Positions 12,296 through 22,312 of a DNA stretch of 64,000 bases are shown here, one piece after another. A model generated the notes under the pieces. That model did not search any database. It was not told where the DNA came from and saw only the letters and a list, made by a program, of their open reading frames with translations. Positions within the stretch are counted from its first letter, which is position 1. Every line of letters starts with the position of its first letter. Made by a program: the position numbers and the translations under genes. The stretch covers positions 1 through 64,000 of the forward strand of contig MQVO02000047.1 of NCBI GenBank assembly GCA_001986395.2, given 5' to 3'. The stretch is from Irpex lacteus. Its lineage: Eukaryota; Basidiomycota; Agaricomycetes; Polyporales; Irpicaceae.

Positions 12296-13438
12296 TCAAT
12301 GTTCGTATGAGAACTCCGGATCACTCACCCTTCTTATTGGCAGCACATCAAACGAAATAGCCACCTTATGCTTTCGACACAGCTTCTCCAAAGATGCGAA
12401 TTGCTCATTCTCCTTCGCACTTGCGTCGCACGTTACTAGGCGCAACTTCGGCAACTTCTCGACCGCGGCGATGATTGGACCCAGCGGAATCGTCGTCGTT
12501 GCCCCGGGGAAGTAGCGGAAGCCAAGATGCTCAATAGACTCAGGCAAATCTCCGAGCGGGAGAAAGCTCGAGGGCTGAGTGACGATGAATTCGCGCAGGT
12601 TCGTGAATCTCCGTGCGACTGTGCCCACGCGTAGAGAAGTGTTGCGGAAAAATCTGAGCGACTGTAAGTGCGGGTAATGTGGTTCAAGCACATGGTCGTA
12701 ATGGTTTGTCGGTGCTGAATTCATTTCCAGCACACGTAGGCTGCTTGTTGGCCCAGAACTCGACAGGATCCATTCCAGTATAGTGGGCCGGGAATCCCGC
12801 CAAAGTACAAGCTCGTACAGTTGTACATTGGGAGGCGTGTTCGGTGGAGGGGCGGCCAACTCTGTTCCTATGCGCAGGTATTGGACAGTAGGCCATACAG
12901 ACAGCAATTGGTAGAGAATCGGGGACATCACACCGCAGGATAATAACCCAAGAGCACGTATGCAGTACGGCTGCGACCGTCGGTGAGCTTCGCGCAGCGC
13001 CTCCAAGTCGCTGGTATCCAATGCGTGGAGAGTCTGCACGCTCATAGTCACCTCGTATAACTGGTGGCAGTGCGATACGAGGTCCACCAAGTCAGAGACC
13101 TCGTTTGCATCGTGTCCGAGAACCACATGTACGCGTCGTATATACGACGCTAGTAGACGCGATCGTTCTGATGTGTTATCGTATACGGCACTTCGAAAGC
13201 TCTTGAGCTTGTTGGTGGGGATGTTCTTGTCAGATTTGCCAGGAAGCGTGAGCTGGTGGAATAGCAGCTTCTGGGCGGGAGCTCTCCACGCTGAGCACAC
13301 CCTAGAGCATGCGGACAGCGTCGCGTAATCCGGCTGGCATTGATCATCATAGAACAGCTCCTCCAAGGCAGTTTCGACAAGTTCCACAGGTATCCAACCA
13401 CATGGGTGGCTTGTCTTGGGCGCATGATAGGAAGTCAT
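12296..13438 (-). CDS. F-box-like / leucine-rich protein
   Basis: A single exon encodes about 380 residues from the ATG at 13438 (MTSYHAPKTSH). The N-terminal part, with IPVELVETALEELF and then ACSRVCSAWRAPAQ, has the pattern of the divergent F-box found in large basidiomycete families. The rest is a run of degenerate leucine-rich segments (for example LHALDTSDLEALREAH and LPKLRLVTCD). F-box proteins are substrate adaptors of SCF ubiquitin ligases; the target is unknown. The frame is open further upstream to about 13717, but that part is low in quality and the internal ATG directly before the F-box is the more natural start. It converges with the SCOC-like gene, with 290 bases between the stop codons. 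Confidence 0.65.
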   Translation of the reverse strand: MTSYHAPKTSHPCGWIPVELVETALEELFYDDQCQPDYATLSACSRVCSAWRAPAQKLLFHQLTLPGKSDKNIPTNKLKSFRSAVYDNTSERSRLLASYIRRVHVVLGHDANEVSDLVDLVSHCHQLYEVTMSVQTLHALDTSDLEALREAHRRSQPYCIRALGLLSCGVMSPILYQLLSVWPTVQYLRIGTELAAPPPNTPPNVQLYELVLWRDSRPTILEWILSSSGPTSSLRVLEMNSAPTNHYDHVLEPHYPHLQSLRFFRNTSLRVGTVARRFTNLREFIVTQPSSFLPLGDLPESIEHLGFRYFPGATTTIPLGPIIAAVEKLPKLRLVTCDASAKENEQFASLEKLCRKHKVAISFDVLPIRRVSDPEFSYEH

Positions 13439-14036
13439 CGTTGTGTGAGATGCTAATGATGAATATTGCGAACATGAATATCGTTGCTTTGCGGTGAAGA
13501 GCATCGATGGCGAACACTTACCGTGATCGACGTTGATGCGTCGACGTAGTACAATTGGAGAAAGACGTTGAGTGTCGACTGCAGAGATGTTATCACTATG
13601 CAACTCGGCGCTATAGAGACACTGCCTCAATGCAAGGCCGTGCAGTGCGACTGTGGACGAGCCTCCAGTAGACGTCGTGGTCATACTCCACATAGACCTC
13701 GACGTCAACCGCAGCACTTGTGCATGGTCGCGGCATTGATGGGGAGTTCGAGCGTTGAATTCAAGGGGGAGAGTAAGTATGTTGAACGTCGTTCATAATG
13801 TGGATCGTCAAGTAGTAGCTCTTATATACAGCAGCGGATTAAACTAAAAACATGTACAGTAAAGAGGTGGGCTGAACGTCGGTAGAATGTGGTGCGCCGC
13901 ACAACGTCAAGAACAACTAAATATGAATGGGACGACTTAGCCCCGCTGAAAGGCATGCCGATTAATGCAATTAGAAAGACGCAAACATCGCGTATGAACC
14001 ATAAAAAGACGTGAAGGATCCGATGTTCTTGCAGCA
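13439..14036. other. Intergenic, upstream of F-box gene and downstream of the Ser/Pro-rich gene
   Basis: Bases 13439-13717 keep the F-box frame open but show no domain; they may be 5' leader or an N-terminal extension. From 13718 to 14036 only chance frames are seen. Both flanking genes run on the minus strand. Confidence 0.4.
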
Positions 14037-15674
14037 TTACATCGCAGCGGACTTCTTGCCACCAATCGCCTTGAAGAGTCCCTTCATGTTGGCAATCGAT
14101 GACTTGGCCGTGAGGGCTTTGCGTGGAGCGACTAGTGCTGCAGCTGGGGTTTCTCCGGCTGCGAGCGCAGGCAAGGCCTTATCGGCGAGAACGTGAGGCG
14201 CAGGATGATAGGCCTGACGGCCTCTGCGAGGGCGTGGCTTGAAAGAATCCTGGAGAAACTCTGTTCTTAGCTCTTCAGCGTCCGCAGGGTTATGTGCACG
14301 CTTCAGCGCCGGGCTTCGCGGTGTCAGGTTCAGAGGTGCAGGTCGTCTCTTCGTCCTGCGTTCGGCGCGAATTGTGGGTGTACGGGAAGAATCAGAGTCC
14401 ATATCGGAACCCAGGTCCTTCGGCAAAGGAAACACGTCCAGCAGGAATTCTGCTTTACGCAAATGCTTTGCAGCGCGCCGACTTCGTGCAGGGATAGACA
14501 ACAACACCTGGCCTGGCTTGATAGGAGTTTTGCCACCGTCAAGGCCAGCCAAACCGTCGTACGAGTCCTCTTCAACTTCCATGACGTAGCGTGGGTTGAG
14601 GTCCGAGTCCTCTGTAGATAAGTTTTCCCGGTGTTCAAACCCAAACGGCTCGTTCTCGTTCTCGTTCCCACCCTCGGAATCGAACTGCACCCAGTCGACG
14701 TCGTCCATGGGGAGATCCTCTTCGTCGTCGCCGAGAAGGTGTACGAACTCCCACACTTCGTCCTGATCCCTCCAGACACCACCTTCTGCATCCCGCCATA
14801 CGTCTCCCACGCCCACTATCTGACCATCCACATGCGTAGCTCCAGCAGCCTTGGCTTGAGCCTTTGTATAACGCTTGACGTGATCGTCCAACTTGCCTCC
14901 ATCCATCAGCTGCGCAAGTGCTAGCTCGTTCGCAAGTGGAGTAGGGAGTGCCTTGGCGTACTTTGACCTCTTGCTCTTCGTTACAGCGGTAGTGTGTGGT
15001 GTGTGGCTGCTAACTGCGCCAGAAGACGACTTGTTTGTGACATTGGGTGAAGGTGGTGCCTTTGAACGTGAGCGTTTGCTCGACTTCAATGATGATAGAC
15101 TCTTGAGAGGCTTGAGTCCACGCTTGGACGGCTTCGTGGAATTCGCTGGTACTGCGCGTGGAGCACCAAGCAGGCTTGGACTGAGATGGTGGCTTTTCGG
15201 AGGTGACGTTGGAGTTTGAGGGAAATGAATAAAGACGGATGTGTATCCCATTGCAGTCAGATCCGCCGGGAAGTCGTTGATAGAGGGGGTAATCGCAATT
15301 TCACGACTGGCTGTCATTCTGTCAGTGAAACTGGCAAAGGAGGCGGACAGTATCCTTGCAGACCCTCCAGATATACGACGAGAGAAGGAGGAACGGCGAC
15401 CGGTGAGACTAGTGGAGGGGCTGCGTCGAGGAGACCATGGAGCTGGAGAGCCAGGATGAACTTTCGCCGCCCAGGAGGAAATGGCAGATATCGTAGCGGA
15501 TCGTGGTCTGACTGGGCTCGTGGCCGTTTGGAGCGGCAGTGGTGGTAAAGGTTGAGTAGGACGCTTCTTTTGTGGAGGATGAGAGAGAAATGGATATAGA
15601 GGTGCCGGCCACGGAGAAGAAGGAATAGTCAAAACTTGAGTTTCAGGTGCGGTGGTCAGGATCATAGATGACAT
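14037..15674 (-). CDS. Ser/Pro-rich protein of unknown function
   Basis: An intronless frame of 545 residues runs from the ATG at 15674. It is rich in Ser, Pro, Lys and Arg in the first 230 residues (SPRRSPSTSLTGRRSSFSRR is typical). A short ordered stretch near residues 240-310 follows (ANELALAQLMDGGKLDDHV, then VWRDAEGGVWRDQDEVWEF). Next come an acidic part with DDEEDLPMDDVDW and a basic tail ending GLFKAIGGKKSAAM. The tryptophan-rich central stretch looks like the conserved core of a basidiomycete-specific family, but I cannot name one. There is no signal peptide or membrane segment. The charge pattern would suit a nuclear or cortical scaffold; that is only a guess. A region of 680 bases separates its start from RPN13, which points the other way. 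Confidence 0.75.
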   Translation of the reverse strand: MSSMILTTAPETQVLTIPSSPWPAPLYPFLSHPPQKKRPTQPLPPLPLQTATSPVRPRSATISAISSWAAKVHPGSPAPWSPRRSPSTSLTGRRSSFSRRISGGSARILSASFASFTDRMTASREIAITPSINDFPADLTAMGYTSVFIHFPQTPTSPPKSHHLSPSLLGAPRAVPANSTKPSKRGLKPLKSLSSLKSSKRSRSKAPPSPNVTNKSSSGAVSSHTPHTTAVTKSKRSKYAKALPTPLANELALAQLMDGGKLDDHVKRYTKAQAKAAGATHVDGQIVGVGDVWRDAEGGVWRDQDEVWEFVHLLGDDEEDLPMDDVDWVQFDSEGGNENENEPFGFEHRENLSTEDSDLNPRYVMEVEEDSYDGLAGLDGGKTPIKPGQVLLSIPARSRRAAKHLRKAEFLLDVFPLPKDLGSDMDSDSSRTPTIRAERRTKRRPAPLNLTPRSPALKRAHNPADAEELRTEFLQDSFKPRPRRGRQAYHPAPHVLADKALPALAAGETPAAALVAPRKALTAKSSIANMKGLFKAIGGKKSAAM

Positions 15675-16354
15675 GACTGAACGAGGTTTAGCGTGTGGTT
15701 AACATTAGACAATATTCAAATACTCACGCGATAGACTGTGGGACAATTATAGCTAGAATATAGATGGACGCGTAAAGAGATCGTAAGTATTATGGTTACA
15801 ACGGGTATAGTGAGCACAAGGTGCTGAGGGCAGGTTTAGCAAAGAGCGTAGCGGAACACAAGACTAGCTGGTGATGAGGGGCTCATGGGCTCGAACCTTG
15901 TCGTACTTAAAGGTCTTCTCCCACCGCAGAAATGCGGCCGCCGCATTCCTTTAGGACAATTGTAGTCGGGAAGTCGAACATCTGTCAACCGAGAGAACTA
16001 GGTTACGCATTGTCGCCCGTATTACGTACCTTGCATTATTTGCGCCGTTGGAAAGCAACCTGTGAGCCTGAATGGAGAATAACACAATTGTCAGTAATTC
16101 AATTGCGGCATGTCACACATAATTCACGGGCCAAAGGTGGTGCGAAAGAGAACAAGTCGACGGGAACATCGTCGTTGTTGTCGTCGTCGAGCAAAAGACA
16201 ATGAGAAAAGGAAGACGCCCAGTGCGCCCGTTTACAAACGGCTGCCCTTTTGGGAAAGACCCACGTGGACTGGACGCTGGTCGGCATACGCGTCGCGTCT
16301 TTGAGAGTGGCTTCAAGAGTCCAGACACACAACGTCCAAGTGACATTTCTCGAC
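15675..16354. promoter_or_regulatory. Divergent upstream region, Ser/Pro-rich gene / RPN13
   Basis: These 680 bases lie between two divergent start codons and should hold both promoters and leaders. A minus-strand GGTTCGAGCCC near 15890-15900 resembles a tRNA B box, but no tRNA cloverleaf can be drawn around it. No gene is seen. Confidence 0.4.
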
Positions 16355-17436
16355 ATGTCCGACCCCAGGATTGCATTCAAAGCTGGCCGCGCATTTCGCC
16401 GTGAGAACACGAACTGGGTAGACCCGAGTCCGATAAAGGGCGCGATTGTCCTGCAGAACGGAGACGACGGGCTGTTGCACTTCATTTGGCGGAACAGAGT
16501 TACAAACGAGAATGTTGAGGTGAGAACAAGGTGCTGTCGCGACAGACGTATGCTCAACTCACGTCTCTTACAGGATCTTATCCTGTTTCCCGGCGACGCC
16601 TCCTTTGTGAAGGTTGAGCAGTCGGCGTGGGGGCGTACCTATGTTCTCAAGTTCTCATCCTCAAACCAGAGGCACTTCGTACGTCATACACTGTTATTCA
16701 AGCTCTTATATGCTAATACGCCCTATTCAGTTCTGGTTGCAGGTGATTATGGCAATTTATTCGCATAGTACAGATTATTCACACTATCATAGGATGCCGA
16801 CACGAGTCGGGACAAGGAGTTCGTAACCAACGTCAACAAGCTTCTTCAAGATCCGGACACAATCCCTATCTGGTACGCTGCTGGATATTCGCCAGAAGCT
16901 GCACAGCGGCCTGAGGCTGCCGCAGGGCCGTCTACCTCCGCCCAGCCTGCAGCAGGATCCTCAACTTCTGAAGGCACTCACGACCCTACGCCTGAGGAGT
17001 TGGCACGCGTGCGCGAACTGGTCGCTTCTATGGGAGGCCACCCACAAGGCGGTCGTCCAGGTATGGTATTGCCTTCCTTCGTACATACACGTATCCTGAC
17101 ACTCCACCAGACTTCCTCATCCAAGACATCTTGACCCCTGCAAATCTACTACCGTTGTTTACATCCCACCCCGAGATCATCCCCACATTATTCCCTCACC
17201 TTCCTCCTGACCTTCCAACACCTCCATCTGCAGAAGTTTTGCAACAGATTATTTCATCTCCTCAGTTCCGCTCAGCGGTGAGGAGCTTTGACATCGCGCT
17301 CTCAACGGGTGCACTTCAAGGTTTCGTGAGGTCTCTGGGTCTACCGGAGGAAGCTGGGTCAGGCTTCGAGGCATTCATCCAGGCTATTCAGAGACAGGCT
17401 GAGCAGGAGGGTGGCGACAGCATGGAGACGGATTAA
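16355..17436 (+). CDS. RPN13: Proteasomal ubiquitin receptor Rpn13 (ADRM1 family)
   Basis: The start MSDPRIAFKAGRAFRR opens the N-terminal Pru (PH-like ubiquitin receptor) domain, continued by KGAIVLQNGDDGLLHFIW, DLILFPGDASF and RTYVLKFSSSNQRHFFWLQ across short introns. A Pro/Ala/Ser-rich linker leads to the C-terminal DEUBAD-type helical domain, containing DILTPANLLPLF and LRSLG-type helices (FVRSLGLPEEAGSGFEAF), ending SMETD at 17436. Rpn13 sits on the 19S cap through Rpn2, binds polyubiquitin with the Pru domain and recruits and activates the deubiquitinase UCH37 with the DEUBAD. Both domains are present, unlike in budding yeast Rpn13, which lacks the C-terminal one. The ATG at 16355 gives the usual compact start. 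Four introns were traced (donors near 16519, 16680, 16743 and 17060). It converges with ARL8. Confidence 0.95.
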
Positions 17437-17631
17437 GTCATGTGTAAATTATGATAGTTTGAAACATTATCGCCCGCTTTGTTGTTGTCCTAGATAGGCA
17501 GCCCTTTGGACTGAAGCAATGAGTTGAACGTGATAACGTGTATTCCAGAAACAAACGGGGATTACATCGACAATCCTAAAATACAAGACAATGAGGAATC
17601 CAAAAGTGAGATGTATAGATAATGTGATATG

Positions 17632-18789
17632 TTAGTGGCTCCGCCCGGCAAGCCATTGGAGGACAATGTCGCTGTGGGGCCGTCAGAATAAGTGTAAGAA
17701 TATGTGTATGGTGTACCCACAGGTTGTGCTGGCTCTTCATTGAGCACTGGCGAGAATATTTGTTCAGCATTGCCAAGCTACACATCATCTGAAGTCACTT
17801 ACCGAATAGCACTGTATCCAGGTATGCATCGTAAGCACGCATCGTTGACCGCAAAGAGAAAGAGACTTACTGATACGGGTCTGTCCTGAATTTTGCCGAG
17901 ATCCCTGATACCAAGCAGTAGATATTAGGGGGACAGTAATCTCTACATAGAATAGTAGAGAACCAACGCACAGGGCTTGTATTATCTCATTGACAGTTGC
18001 GTGACCTTCCAAGTCGTTCTTGTTCCCAAGCTAGACAAGGTCGCATAAGCTGAGGGCGACGCGAACGTGTCCGCGGAATATTCGATGCACATACCACTAG
18101 CAGAGGAGTTCCTTTGAGGTTTGGAAAGTGTAAAAGTTGATGTAACTCAAATTTGGCCACCTCGAACTTCTCTTGCTGTTTCGGGTGTTAGTTTGTTGAG
18201 CAATGGAGACCAGCGGTTCGCACGTACGTCTGTTGAGTCTACAACAAAGCTGCGTGCATCCATCAGAGCGGTTCAAGATGCAAAAGTCAATGAACACGAA
18301 CACAATAGCATCTACGCCGTTGCAGTAGCGGTCCCATATATTCCGGTATCTAGAAGCGTCGGTTAGATACTTCCCGTACGTTATAAAACAATCACTAACT
18401 CACCTTGGCTGCCCAGCTAGATCCCACACCTTCAACGTAACGTTCCCTCTTCTCACTTTCCGGAAATGAAAGGATACAGTTGGGACTACATCTTCACTCC
18501 ACTGCGGTTCAAATGCTCAGTGTCATGAGCTTCTGGAATACACGTCGGTACGCACTTGTCCATTCCCGATCACGTTCACGAACGACGTCTTCCCTGATGC
18601 CTACGTCAAGTAAGTATCATGGACGGTATATTTACGCGTAGGTGCACATACCTGCAGTCCAACAATCGTTATTTCCGCAGTCTTGGAGAAGAACAGCCTG
18701 CAGTATCTGTGTTAGAATTCGGATCTGCTGGTGATGCAACGATAGACTTACCCTGTAAACCATTGTAATAGTGACGAGAAGAAGGTCAT
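17632..18789 (-). CDS. ARL8: Arl8-type small GTPase
   Basis: About ten small exons join to an ARL8 protein of normal size. The start is [13 protein letters not shown], then [16 protein letters not shown]-loop [15 protein letters not shown], switch [19 protein letters not shown], guanine-specificity motif LGNKND, the SCSMKS loop and a C-terminal [13 protein letters not shown] with stop at 17632. There is no glycine at position 2, as expected for Arl8, which binds membranes through an acetylated N-terminal helix. Arl8 directs lysosome/vacuole positioning and traffic in animals and late endosome-vacuole dynamics in fungi. One exon (17813-17821) is only nine bases long and encodes CYS. The gene uses intron phases 0, 1 and 2 and is intact. 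It diverges from PET127, with 239 bases between the starts, and converges with RPN13. Confidence 0.93.
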
Positions 18790-19028
18790 AACTTGGCTCT
18801 ATACAGAGGAAAGTGGTCGAGCTAACGTCTATGATTACGGTTGGAGAGCTCGTCTCGCAGCAGCAGTAGCCTGGTGCCGCGTCGGAAGGCACGAATGACG
18901 ACTCCGCCAATGGGAATTGATCCGCTAGTGTGATCCGGAGCACGCGACTGATCCGTTGTACCTCGGAACAAACTGACATTCTGTTTCTGCTCTCGGAGCC
19001 CGTCATCTGTGTGTCTCGTCTCTACTCT
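18790..19028. promoter_or_regulatory. Divergent upstream region ARL8 / PET127
   Basis: Only 239 bases separate the start codons of two divergent, intact genes, so they share a compact control region. No well-known element is obvious. Confidence 0.45.
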
Positions 19029-22000
19029 ATGTCTCTCGCTCGCAATGCATCCTTGACGACTCTTAGAACCCGCCTGCGTACACCATCTTCCAAAAGACCA
19101 GCTCGTGTATTCTCCTCGGCCCCGGCTTCACGCAATGACGAGCTTGAATCCCTAGCCAAACTGGAAGCAGTACATAACATTAATGCTAGCAACCCACAGA
19201 AAGATAGGACGACCCCGTCAGTACGGCCAGCGAGACCTGCAGACATTGATTCCAATCCAGAGGCTCTGACGAGGCTGCTTAGAAGGCTAAATGCAGCCCT
19301 TTATAAGCCGAGACGACGGATAAATAACTCTGGGGAAGACAGCCATGGCTTGTCCAAGAGAGAGAAACGAAGTCTTAGAAGAGCCCTCAAGAACGCACAG
19401 GATACGGTGGGAGAGATCCAGGACAAGCTTCATTTGAAAAATAGCACACTTGCGAAGCAGGCTGAAGACCTCATGCGTATTGGGAGTGAATTGTTGGAGG
19501 AACGGGAGAAGCCACAACACCCTCCAGCTCCCGTTGATAGGGTTAGATTCACCACCACCGTCAGGCCAACACTTTCGAAGAGTAACTTTTCGAAGAAGGA
19601 GTCAATATTTACGGAGAGTAGTTACCCGAAACCTTCGCAGACGCATTTCTCGAGACAGGATATCGCGACGTTGCGTGCCCTGTTGAAACCTGATCCAGGC
19701 CGACAGGAGGTGCCCGAGCCCAGAGGTCCGAAGTTTGAACGGAAGGAGTTTTTCAAGCTCAATGGTCCGAAACCTGACGTGCAGGAGGTCCCTAAGTCCA
19801 GTCACTCTAGTGAGCCAAAGCCACCCGTACATGGTATGTTCCACTCGTTCTCCCCAACAATACTTTTTATGACGAGGACAACTAGAAAAAAGAAGAACCC
19901 CAAAGTACTCGCGACGAATTGAAGGCTTCCTAAAACCTTTAGACGGCGGATTTACACTACAAGGTATGCCACATGCTTGACCTTTTCTGAACAAGGTATA
20001 TATTGATTGCGAAGTCAGATCTGCCTCCTCCGTCGCCGCAGAATCCTGTCGCACATTTAGCGCATGGACTAGACAGAGTACTCTTCAAGTACGTCTCTGC
20101 TTACCTTATGCAGAGTGTTCGCTGCTCATTGTCGTAGTCCTGGAGTGTATTGGCTACAAGATCCTCGTTCACGGGTCTATAACTTCTCTCCGTGGCTACA
20201 GAAGATACCCAAGGTACAAAACTTTGCATTTGAGAGGGTGCAGACCTTTACACCCAGCTCTGAAGACAATGTGAGTCGCGATATCCTCCTGACACATGTA
20301 TCACAACCATTGAAATCAACAAAATAGGACCTACATAAACTTGCAAAACTCAGTCACGCGCGGTATACGGGCTCAACGTCAAGTCTAACGGGCATGCTGT
20401 CCCAAATTTACCTTATGCTCTCGTGTGAGCGGCCAGTTAATCTGTCCACGTTGTCTCAGGCGTTCCAAAAAGAGGTACATTCTTTATTCTTCCTTACTTA
20501 CATTTGGTACGAACACTGAGAACCATTGCATCACCAGTCAACATCATACACTGTAGGACAGAAGTTCCCGGTCGCCACGAAACTGATATACAAGGACGGT
20601 GTATACTCCACAGACTCGTTCTCTCATACACCCGGGTTGAGCGATAGGAACGTGCTCACATGGATGGTGCGGCCTCTGAACATCCTCCCTTCGATGCTCA
20701 ATGACTAATTCGTGCGTAGGGTACGATGCTAGAGAAATTCTTGACTCTGCCGGAGGAACACTTCAAGCCACTGTTACGTGACTCTCCACATCCTACTTCT
20801 GAGTCGCAGGCAGAACCTACACGAGACGCATTCCGTTTTGCAAAGGTATGTTGAGAGTGACCTCCTCCTTCTCTAGAGGTTTTATGCTGATGTACTACTT
20901 AACCTAGATTGGCAACTACGTGATGAGATCACAGTTGGATTGTTTTGATTCTCGATTACCTGGAACTGGTGTGTTCGATATCAAAACTCGCGCAGCCATG
21001 CCAATCCGCCTCGATATCATGAACTGGGAGGTGAGTATAGTGTCTACCGAGTTAGCACGTTGTAACGAATTTATCCGTGCACCGTAGGAGAATTCTGGCT
21101 ATTCTATCCATAAGCTTCATGGTCGAGTCGAGAGTTTCGAGAGGGAATACTACGACCTCATCCGTTCCGCCTTCCTCAAGTACAGGTATGCAGTTCGATA
21201 TTTCTCTTCGAATAATATATTCACTCGTATGACGTCGTATCCAGTTTCCAAGCCCGTATAGGCAATATGGACGGCGTCATGGTCGCATACCACAATACAG
21301 CCCGCATCTTCGGATTCCAGTACATCCCACTGGAAGAAATGGACGAGAGGCTATATGGCAACAAGCACGCAGGCCCCCTTATCTTTTCGAGATGTGTGGA
21401 ACTCTTGCAGATAATCAACGACGAAATCACGCATCATTTCCCTGAGCAGGTGAGTTTGCTAAGAACGCAAAGTTGAATGCGAGGACCCATTTCTATCCTT
21501 AGAGTGTTCGCTGTCTGTGGGACGCAAAGCCCGAGGAGGGTGCCCTTAAGATTTGGGTTCAGCCACACGACTGGGCAGGCGTGAGTTCCCGGCCGATTGT
21601 GGAGTTACAGGTGACAACTACGAATTATTTGGGCGACAAGCAGACCCGAGGACAAGATGTGGCCGATCACCTTCCAGACCAAGCATGTACGTGAATGAAC
21701 GTTCAAACATTGACATTCGTATCTAACGTTTCTCCAATGTAACAGGGTCTGTAGAGTACAGTATCTCAACTTCCTCTGACGATCCAGTCAAACTACGCGA
21801 ACGTTACTGGGACGCCGTCAACAAGCAGAAGAAAATCTTCGACTTGCCGTCTGGTGTGGACATTAACGAGATGGAGGAACTGTGGGAGCAGATGGACTTC
21901 AGCGGTGACGACTCCGCTTCGCCTGTGGCGTTCAAGCCTGAGTTATTCCGGCCTCCTACTGCTATGGCGGAAAGGACGAGGCGGTTGGCGCGCAGAGGCA

Positions 22001-22113
22001 AGGAACGCATGGACAGGCTGGAGCGGGAGGCAGAGGGACAGCCGGTGGTCATTTATAGCCAGACAGAGCCACCACAGATCATCAAGGGGGTGGATTTATT
22101 CAGCTCCAAGTAG
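19029..22113 (+). CDS. PET127: Mitochondrial Pet127-like RNA-processing protein
   Basis: The ATG at 19029 begins MSLARNASLTTLRTRLRTPS, basic and Ser/Thr-rich, a clear mitochondrial targeting sequence. A long linker rich in charged residues and Pro follows, then a conserved catalytic region in many exons: SPGVYWLQDPRSRVYNFSPW-like text (near 20145-20210), FAKIGNYVMRSQLDCFDSR, GVFDIKTRAAMPIRLDI, IGNMDGVMVAYHNTARIFGF and LKIWVQPHDW. These match the Pet127 family, assigned to the PD-(D/E)XK nuclease superfamily; Asp and Lys of FDIKTR would be active-site residues. In yeasts Pet127 trims mitochondrial transcripts from the 5' end. The last exon ends GVDLFSSK at 22113. Exon joins from 19830 to 21750 use introns of about 45-80 bases and hold frame. 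The start is the second ATG in this frame; an earlier one at 18930 adds 33 residues that hide the targeting signal. Confidence 0.88.
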
Positions 22114-22312
22114 TGCTTGAGGACATTTATCTAGCATACGATATATCTACTACTACTTAATTTTAATTGGACAACACAAGCCAGCTCTCTCAACGCGCAT
22201 TGAATATAAACCATGTCAACATCGTGTCAGACAGTAAGGGATATTTATGGGCGTTTATTCCATCTCGCTGTCCTTCAAACAGTAGTGTGACTGTGCTCTG
22301 CTCGAGCTCGTC

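Noticed and set aside
15885..15915. tRNA B-box-like GGTTCGAGCCC on the minus strand
   Set aside because: No stems for acceptor, anticodon or T arm can be formed around it.
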